Origin: Phlegmacium glaucopus
Taxonomy: Eukaryota > Basidiomycota > Agaricomycetes > Agaricales > Cortinariaceae
Length of the DNA stretch: 64,000 bases
Direction of reading: 5' to 3'
Assembly (NCBI GenBank): GCA_015039465.1
Contig: MU130542.1
Span: forward strand, 375,377 to 439,376
Part shown: positions 58,456 to 64,000 of the stretch, piece after piece
Layout: every line of letters starts with the position of its first letter
Position numbering within the stretch: the stretch's first letter is position 1
Notes under the pieces: model-generated
What the model was told of the DNA's origin: nothing
Database searches by the model: none
The model's input: only the letters and a program-made list of their open reading frames with translations
Program-made: the position numbers and the translations under genes

Positions 58456-59535
58456 TCAATAGTCTGAATCGCAGTCGTCATAACTGCTGTGACCACTCCC
58501 ATCTTGTTGGACAACCTCGAACTTCAGGCTGCACTTCGTGTTGTTCTTGGAGTAGTTCACTTCGAGCAATCGGATGGCAACATCGACAGCGCCGATCCTC
58601 TGGGACTCGGACTTGATAAACATTGAACCAAAGCCACCAAAACCCGTTCCAAACGTGCGCTGTGGTATTCCTGGAGCACAAAGGAATAGGACAGGTAGGC
58701 CTGGACCGTCAACATGGAAGGAATCAACACACACCACGGGTTGCCTTTCAATGGTTTGAGCTCGTCCCCGAAGAATGACTCAATATGGGCCTGGGAATTC
58801 TACTGAAGTGATCAACAATGTGCTCCTAAATCAACATAATGGTGGATGAGCGAAGACTTGCGAAATGAATAATTGTAGCGACGCTCTTCGGTTTATTGGT
58901 TGGCATGGGCTGGATCACAAATCTTTACAACAGAAACTCGGCCTCAGAATACACACCTTATCGATTTCTATGGACTTGGGAGAGCCTTCAAATTTGACAG
59001 CTTCATATTTCCATTCCTTCTACAGCTTAAAAGGGTCGAGCAAACGAACAGTCAGTCCTCAGGAAATCTCAAGAGGGGAAGAATTCGCACCTAGTATCAA
59101 ATACCTTGCTGACCTGCATCCTTCTTTTCTTTTCTTTTCGTCCATTTGAATCGATGCAGCAGAAGGTCTGGCAGCAGCTGGCGTTGACGCGTCAGGCGCG
59201 GTGCTCGTTCGAGCGCGTTTCGTTGGGGGTTGTTAGACCAGTTCATCCTCGAGCTCAATGATACATGTCCGCAATAGCTTCCAAGATCTGAGAAAACAAC
59301 AGTTAGGGTTTAGACATCGGAACAGACATGGTCATAAGAAGGGTTACCTCTGGAGTGATGTGAAGAGATGAAAACAAGTGGAACTCGTTTGGAACGCGAC
59401 AATGTCATGAATAACGGGACATAGATGTTAAATAGGTACACACCTCCATTTTCAAGAGCTAAAGCATTATTTTTCCTTTGTCCAGAGTGGCGAGAGTCGA
59501 CTGGGGAAGAGGGGCGGCGCTGTCTTTGGGTGAAG
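58456..59535 (-). pseudogene. Spliced hypothetical gene, probably decaying
   Basis: The most solid part is the last exon: VILRGRAQTIERQPVVCVDS, FHVDGPGLPVLFLCAPGIPQ, RTFGTGFGGFGSMFIKSESQ, RIGAVDVAIRLLEV and SGHSSYDDCDSDY, with a TAA at 58456. Upstream are SWKLLRTCIIELEDELV, directly followed by a TAA, then PPTKRARTSTAPDASTPAAA in the same frame, and further up MTSPKDSAAPLPQSTLATLD (ATG near 59538). The in-frame TAA near 59235 suggests a broken gene, unless an intron removes it. I do not recognise the family; the Gly/Phe-rich last exon looks like a conserved globular domain. Confidence 0.4.
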
Positions 59536-59539
59536 TCAT

Positions 59540-60645
59540 GATTGCATGTTTTGGTCCGCCAAAGATTGTGAAAGGGAATGAGAAGTCGTAACAGTCAAAA
59601 GCTAAAGCGCTAAAACGTCCCAGTTTCTCACGCCACAGACGCAGGCGGTGTAAGGATCGCCTGAGGCCACCTCTTAACTGCAAACCCCCACTAGGCTGCC
59701 TTGGAATCTAATGGAACCACTTTGATAAATTCCAAACTTTCGCATTGGCATCTTACAATCCCGAACGAGCCTTAGGGTGGAAATTTTGAAACGTTGACTC
59801 GTGATATATTTGAGATCCCTGATTTGGTCATGTACCAAGGCGGTGGAATTTTTGACTTTGAAAGTAAAGTGATTGGTGTGATTTCGGTACTAGAGAGGAC
59901 GGTTGTGGATCTGTTTTGAGGTATATACTATTTCCAGAGCAGAGAAGGGACGGCCATCATACAATGCACGACGTCAATCTATACCTACTATTTCCTATAT
60001 AACAGCTTTCGAAATTATTGATCTGTTCCAAAGTCTGTCTTTCTTTTTATCATGGCTGGTTACTTAAAGTTACGGGTGGTTACATTTCCGCCATGCTTTG
60101 GTATCAACGGCAGTACTATGCTCTCTGAAACAAGGATCGTTGATTCTTTTCTATTTTATTACTTACCTTATGCATAAAGGCTTCGAATCTCGATTGATCA
60201 TTTCGTAAAATCCTCAGTGTAGCTGGCAAGTAGATTAGATAGCATAAATCGTGTGACCTCGTTGACATATCGTAGTAATACAGAACATCGCTTGCCTCCT
60301 GCCGTTACGTGCGTCGCTAAACCATACGGCCTGCCAGTGCTTGACGGGTCTACGAGCCACATCATGGAGTCCAACTTCAACAGCAATCTTTAATACCTAT
60401 ATTTTGGTTCCGATGTGGAACTCGGCATTACAGTCAAACATAATCGATAATCATTGACCTAAAAGAATCGCAAATATTGGGAAAATGAGCATTTTGTACG
60501 GAGAAATAACAAAAAGTGGATTTTTTGGGACTCCTGTTTCGTTGTACAAAAGTAACATCTGCTGGACATAGCTCCACAATCTCTCACGTACACAGTGAGA
60601 GGCTATATTTCACCTTCACAAATGATTCCTTAGTTCCGCTCCGAT
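59540..60645. other. Intergenic, no supported gene
   Basis: Short frames only. From about 60560 to 60645 the sequence matches the 3' flank at 39660-39770 (CAATCTCTCAC...CAGTGAGAGGC), part of the duplicated membrane-gene segment. Confidence 0.45.
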
Positions 60646-61611
60646 CTATACCGGATCATCTTCTTGTATACCACCAAAGCAGTGGCAAATGGTGTATAAG
60701 TAGCTCCTTTCCATCCATGACTCGCTTGACCATACTCCGGGCCACAACCGTCGAGCAACAAATAAAACGGGAATCCAGAGAGGTGGGAAAATTAAATCGA
60801 TGGCTGGAGAAAGGGCCGAGGGAGAACCAATGCTCAACCCTGGTCCTAAAATAATTCCTCCAAGGGCGCCGGCGCGGGTTGCATGTAAAACATCAATTCC
60901 CCCGAGGTCGACATGGTCATGGAGGAGAACAGCACACCCTATGGTGCCTGAGAGTGTAGAAAGCAACAGAACCAAGCACATCCTTATATACCAAGGTATT
61001 GTGTTCTGTCTTTCTTCGTTGCGTGTCCGCGGCATATATAGTAGCGAGAGTAATGCAACGATAAATGTTGATATTAAACAGCCTACTGCCCCAATGTAAG
61101 CTGCGAAAGTGTTGCTTGTGTAATTTTCATGGTGTATGGCCCGAAGGATGCTGTTTCCAATGAGTCTGATGGTTGAAAGAAAGTGGATTTAGGCATTTCA
61201 GAGGCCTGAAGAGAGGGAAAAGGTGACGCACATTGCGATAATTCCTGTCGATGCCAGGGACGCGACAGTGATACCCGCACAAACGCTGGGGGGGACAAGG
61301 TGATTAGAGGGGAGAAGAACGATAAAATGGCGTAGTCATTGAAAGACTTGCAGAATCGCTACCACAATCACAATCGGCGTCATTAAAGCGAGGAAAATGA
61401 TCCAAAGGAATAAAAGGATATTATCGAGGACAGGTTTTATACTGCAAGTTCTCTCCGTTCGAACTTTGACTGGCGGATATGCATCTATTGATGTCTGGCT
61501 GCTCTTAATCTTGGTCGGGTCTGGGAATGATGTGGTACTCGTTCTCGGTGGTGGTGGATCGGTAACTGGGGATGGTTGAGCGGCGACGGTTGTTGAAGGA
61601 CTCATAGTCAC
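60646..61611 (-). CDS. Small multi-span membrane protein with Pro-rich N-terminus
   Basis: ATG at 61611 (MTMSPSTTVAAQPSPVTDPP). A Pro/Ser/Thr-rich N-terminus of about 55 residues is followed by a first helix (LLFLWIIFLALMTPIVIVVA). After an intron (acceptor CCCCCCAG near 61287) comes VCAGITVASLASTGIIA. After a second intron come LIGNSILRAIHHENYTSNTF, AYIGAVGCLISTFIVALLSL, CLVLLLSTLSGTIGCAVLLH and DHVDLGGIDVLHATRAGALG, then IDLIFPPLWIPVLFVARRLW, with a stop at 60646. There are about six helices. The family is unnamed. A shorter paralog lies at 39771-40500 in the same orientation. Confidence 0.7.
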
Positions 61612-62589
61612 AGCAGTATGGGTGGCGTCTATAAGAAATGAGGTTCGTGACGAAGACCCTCAAGATCTATTGGGACGGGAGTTGAAGAGCATATAATGCT
61701 GTGGTCTATAAGGCAGTGACTACTAAAAATAGCAGTCAAATAACTGAAATCAGGGGTACATCAAAATTTACCCGGGGTCGATTTTTTCTTCAGTGGGTCT
61801 CGTCTACTAGTCCGAGTGCCCTTTTGAAATGCCCCAAAGCGGATATGTCATTGTCAGGCCTAAAATGGCAATTCCAAACAAAACATAGGTTTATTTTATC
61901 TTCTCAACCTCCAGATATACACCGTATCTTACAGACAGATGACACACTATCATAATCGTGCATGATTTCGTGGGTGATTCTCGCCATGCCGGCGAAGCCG
62001 CCCAAAGTTTGTTAAGATTTGAGTGAGACACCTATATCTTATAGATGAACGATAGACTCACAGTTACAAGATAATTACAATATATCGCCTCTCTCTTCCG
62101 GCTGGTTTCCAGGATCTCCATAGCTTCTGTGAATTCTATTGCAGCGCGCATCTTTTTTCGCATTGTCGGATGCATTTTTGGGCATATTTATAGCACAGGT
62201 ATAGGCAACACTGCCGCAACAGGCAGGGGTAGATATTTTAAGAGAATGTGTCGACGTAAAGCGTGGGTTGTATGATAACGAGAGGCGGCAGGGGTGGACG
62301 TGTGTCCAAGGCAAGGGAGATTTGTCACACTGAAAACCAAAACCGAGCGCAACCAAACACCTTCTCAGTGAGATTCTCAGCTTCGGGTTGCTGGGAATTC
62401 TGTCCAAGGCCGAAGCCGCCATCAGATTCAGAACGCGGCCGGCTTGGCAATATGCTGGTCCAAACAGCTCCAAACAGGCCTATAAAATTGGCCCGGCTTT
62501 GATAGTGGCGATGCGTGTGGGATCTTTTCCACGAACACACACTCACTGTGCTTGTTCGGCAGGGGACCTGGGACAATAATCAGCGCATA
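61612..62589. other. Intergenic, no supported gene
   Basis: Short overlapping frames on both strands (62075-62576) have no recognisable content. The GC-rich part at 62370-62500 may be a repeat relic. Confidence 0.4.
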
Positions 62590-62833
62590 ATGATATTGCC
62601 AAACCATATACCCTTCAGCGCTTCTGGATATCCATAATTTCATGTAAGTCATCTGGCTTCAGATAACATGTTGAACATTAGTTCTTCTCTGCCAATCGCC
62701 CCGTGGGCCCGTGATCAGACACTCGTTATACACACCTGACTCTCTCATTATCCTCAGTACTCACTCTCTTGTACCATGGAAAATTCATTCAAATACCTTT
62801 TCGTTGAGACAAAATCCGGTTGGTTCATTGGGT
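62590..62833 (+). pseudogene. WD40-kinase 5' fragment, interrupted by hAT terminus
   Basis: The upstream segment (CATATACCCTTCAGCGCTTC; CAGATAACATG) is followed by ATG 62776, MENSFKYLFVETKSGWFIGS, which is the start of the WD40-kinase protein. It is cut at 62833 by TAGTGATGTTAAGGCTCGG, where the transposon-like sequence begins. Only 19-20 codons remain. Confidence 0.85.
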
Positions 62834-64000
62834 CTAGTGATGTTAAGGCTCGGCTCGGCTCGGCCTGGATACCGCGGCTTGGGCCCGGCTTTCAAGGGCT
62901 TGGGCTTGGGGAAAGGTCAAGCAGTAAACCATTCGCGAAAGGAACGGACAGCCCACTTGTCTTTCCGACTATGGAGAAACATCTCACAACTGTGTAAACA
63001 CATACTCTACCCGACAGACCGACCACTTCTCTCGAACCTTTTCGACAGCGTTCTAACTATCGAACGTGGAAAGGTGTCGACTTACCCCAGTACATGTCTG
63101 GAAGTGTTTGGAAGAACGACACTCGTGAGAGAAAATAGAAACTTTGATACGAATGAAAACTATGTTCTGACGACTCTTTCGAGTTGTTCGTAAAAGGAGT
63201 AGGTGACAGGGTTGCAATACGTTGCGACAGGGACGGGAACTTTTCGATATATGTTGAACCCTTTTCGTTGTTCTTGTTGGTCTTCGTCGTGGCAAAGTTC
63301 TACGATATCTGCGCCGGTACCTCTTCTAGTTAGTTATGATACTCTTTTGACGACTTAGGCTACGAGTATAATACCGCTACGCACTCATGATTCATAAAGG
63401 AAAGTAGATGTACAAAATATTGGTATATATCAAAATGTGGGGGCTGCTTTCTACTTTATAAAGTTCTTCTTGACCAGGCGACTGGAGGTCTATCTACACC
63501 GGTGATACCGTTTCTTATAACATGCAAGTGCGTAGTCATAGTTGGGTGGGTATTTTGATTACCATAAGTCAAATTCCTCGCGATACTTGCGTACGTAGTA
63601 AGGCCATGGTACGGTGGATGAGGTGTAGGATGTAGGTGAGTGCTATCGCTGATACTGTACTCGCTACTACTGTTATCACTGGGTTGTTTTGGTACCGAGC
63701 GACTTAAACTCGCGATGGAGTACTGGGTGCTACAACAGGGTCTCCCCTACAGAGAACAACTCACCACCCCACATGCAGAAGTTAGAGGGAGAGGACTAAC
63801 TCTGAGTAACCCACAAATCAACTTGATGTCGGCGATAGGACACACCCCAAGTGAACGAACACTGATGGAGAGTTATTACCGTAGCAGACAAAGTTCGCTT
63901 ACGCGCAAGAGTAGTCGGCCATAGTGTAACTCGTTCGCAGCATTAACCGAGGTTCCACTATAACACCTTCGGGACGTCAAGAACTTCACACGAAAGGCAA
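62834..64000. mobile_element. hAT transposon, right part printed with inverted polarity
   Basis: 62834-62895 looks like a hAT terminus (TAGTGATGTTAAGGCTCGG, then GGCTCGG/GGGCTTGG-rich subterminal sequence). From at least 63010 to 64000 neither real strand codes for anything. The plain complement of the printed bases, read left to right, gives a spliced hAT transposase C-terminal half: SLHLSTAEWGHVQTFTNLLA; TAEKAQQAFSSSTVPTLCNA; ALEKLYTTWEKQQEQPEAAP; MEKINQYYEKTAESDAHIMA; KYFKKNWSADLQ; KPWLAEFERYLMTHDVVPEG; MSLVEWWG. After an intron it ends with the dimerisation motif YPVWGSLACDYLSIMASSVS, then SECAFSSAGITLSKRRNWLQ and GDIVEALQFLKC. Introns in that reading have correct GT-AG ends. The element runs off the window. 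Confidence 0.85.

Noticed and set aside
63400..63930. A long hydrophobic frame when the sequence is reversed without complementing
   Set aside because: It is the antisense shadow of the hAT transposase, which reads in the complement-only version with clear family motifs.

Overview
The window is nuclear DNA of a basidiomycete fungus, most likely an Agaricomycete. The genes are cut by many short GT-AG introns of about 50 nt, some exons are only 14-19 nt, and the recognisable families are typical of mushroom-forming fungi: a DUF6534-type seven-helix protein, other basidiomycete multi-span membrane proteins, an AAAP amino-acid transporter, a BuGZ/ZNF207 zinc-finger protein, an Skn7-type response regulator and an ABC half-transporter. 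No species can be named from the sequence.

Layout. 0.4-5 kb holds two spliced hypothetical genes. 5-13.3 kb is a repeat-rich block with a large uncharacterised membrane protein (7308-10316, minus), a partial gene that was duplicated next to it, and a seven-helix-like gene (11954-13251). 14.4-31 kb is the ordinary, gene-dense part: AAAP transporter, BuGZ, DUF6534 protein and an Skn7 homolog of about 1,183 residues. 32-40.6 kb holds the ABC half-transporter, a 349-bp mariner-like MITE, a second multi-span membrane gene and a 5'-truncated membrane-protein paralog. 41-54 kb is a duplicated, transposon-riddled locus. It has two near-identical copies of a WD40 plus protein-kinase-like fusion gene, relics of further copies, a 5'-truncated LINE with a 12-bp target-site duplication, and two more MITE-like inverted-repeat elements. 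54.3-58.4 kb is an inverted copy of 7-10.9 kb, giving a second copy of the large membrane protein. 58.4-62.6 kb holds a decaying hypothetical gene and the fuller paralog of the 40-kb membrane gene.

The strangest feature is at the right edge. Here another relic of the WD40 gene is interrupted by the terminus of a hAT element. From about 63.0 kb to 64.0 kb the hAT transposase can be read only from the plain complement of the printed strand, left to right, and not from either real strand. DNA polarity does not allow this, so that stretch is almost certainly a data or assembly artefact (complemented but not reversed) and should be corrected before annotation.

How the genes relate: the conserved genes are single copy and functionally unrelated (nutrient uptake, stress signalling, spindle/splicing factor, transport). 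The accessory part is shaped by segmental duplication and transposon insertion. The most interesting accessory gene is the WD40-pseudokinase fusion. Both copies keep open frames and matching introns, but both lack the usual catalytic Asn and have DPG in place of DFG.
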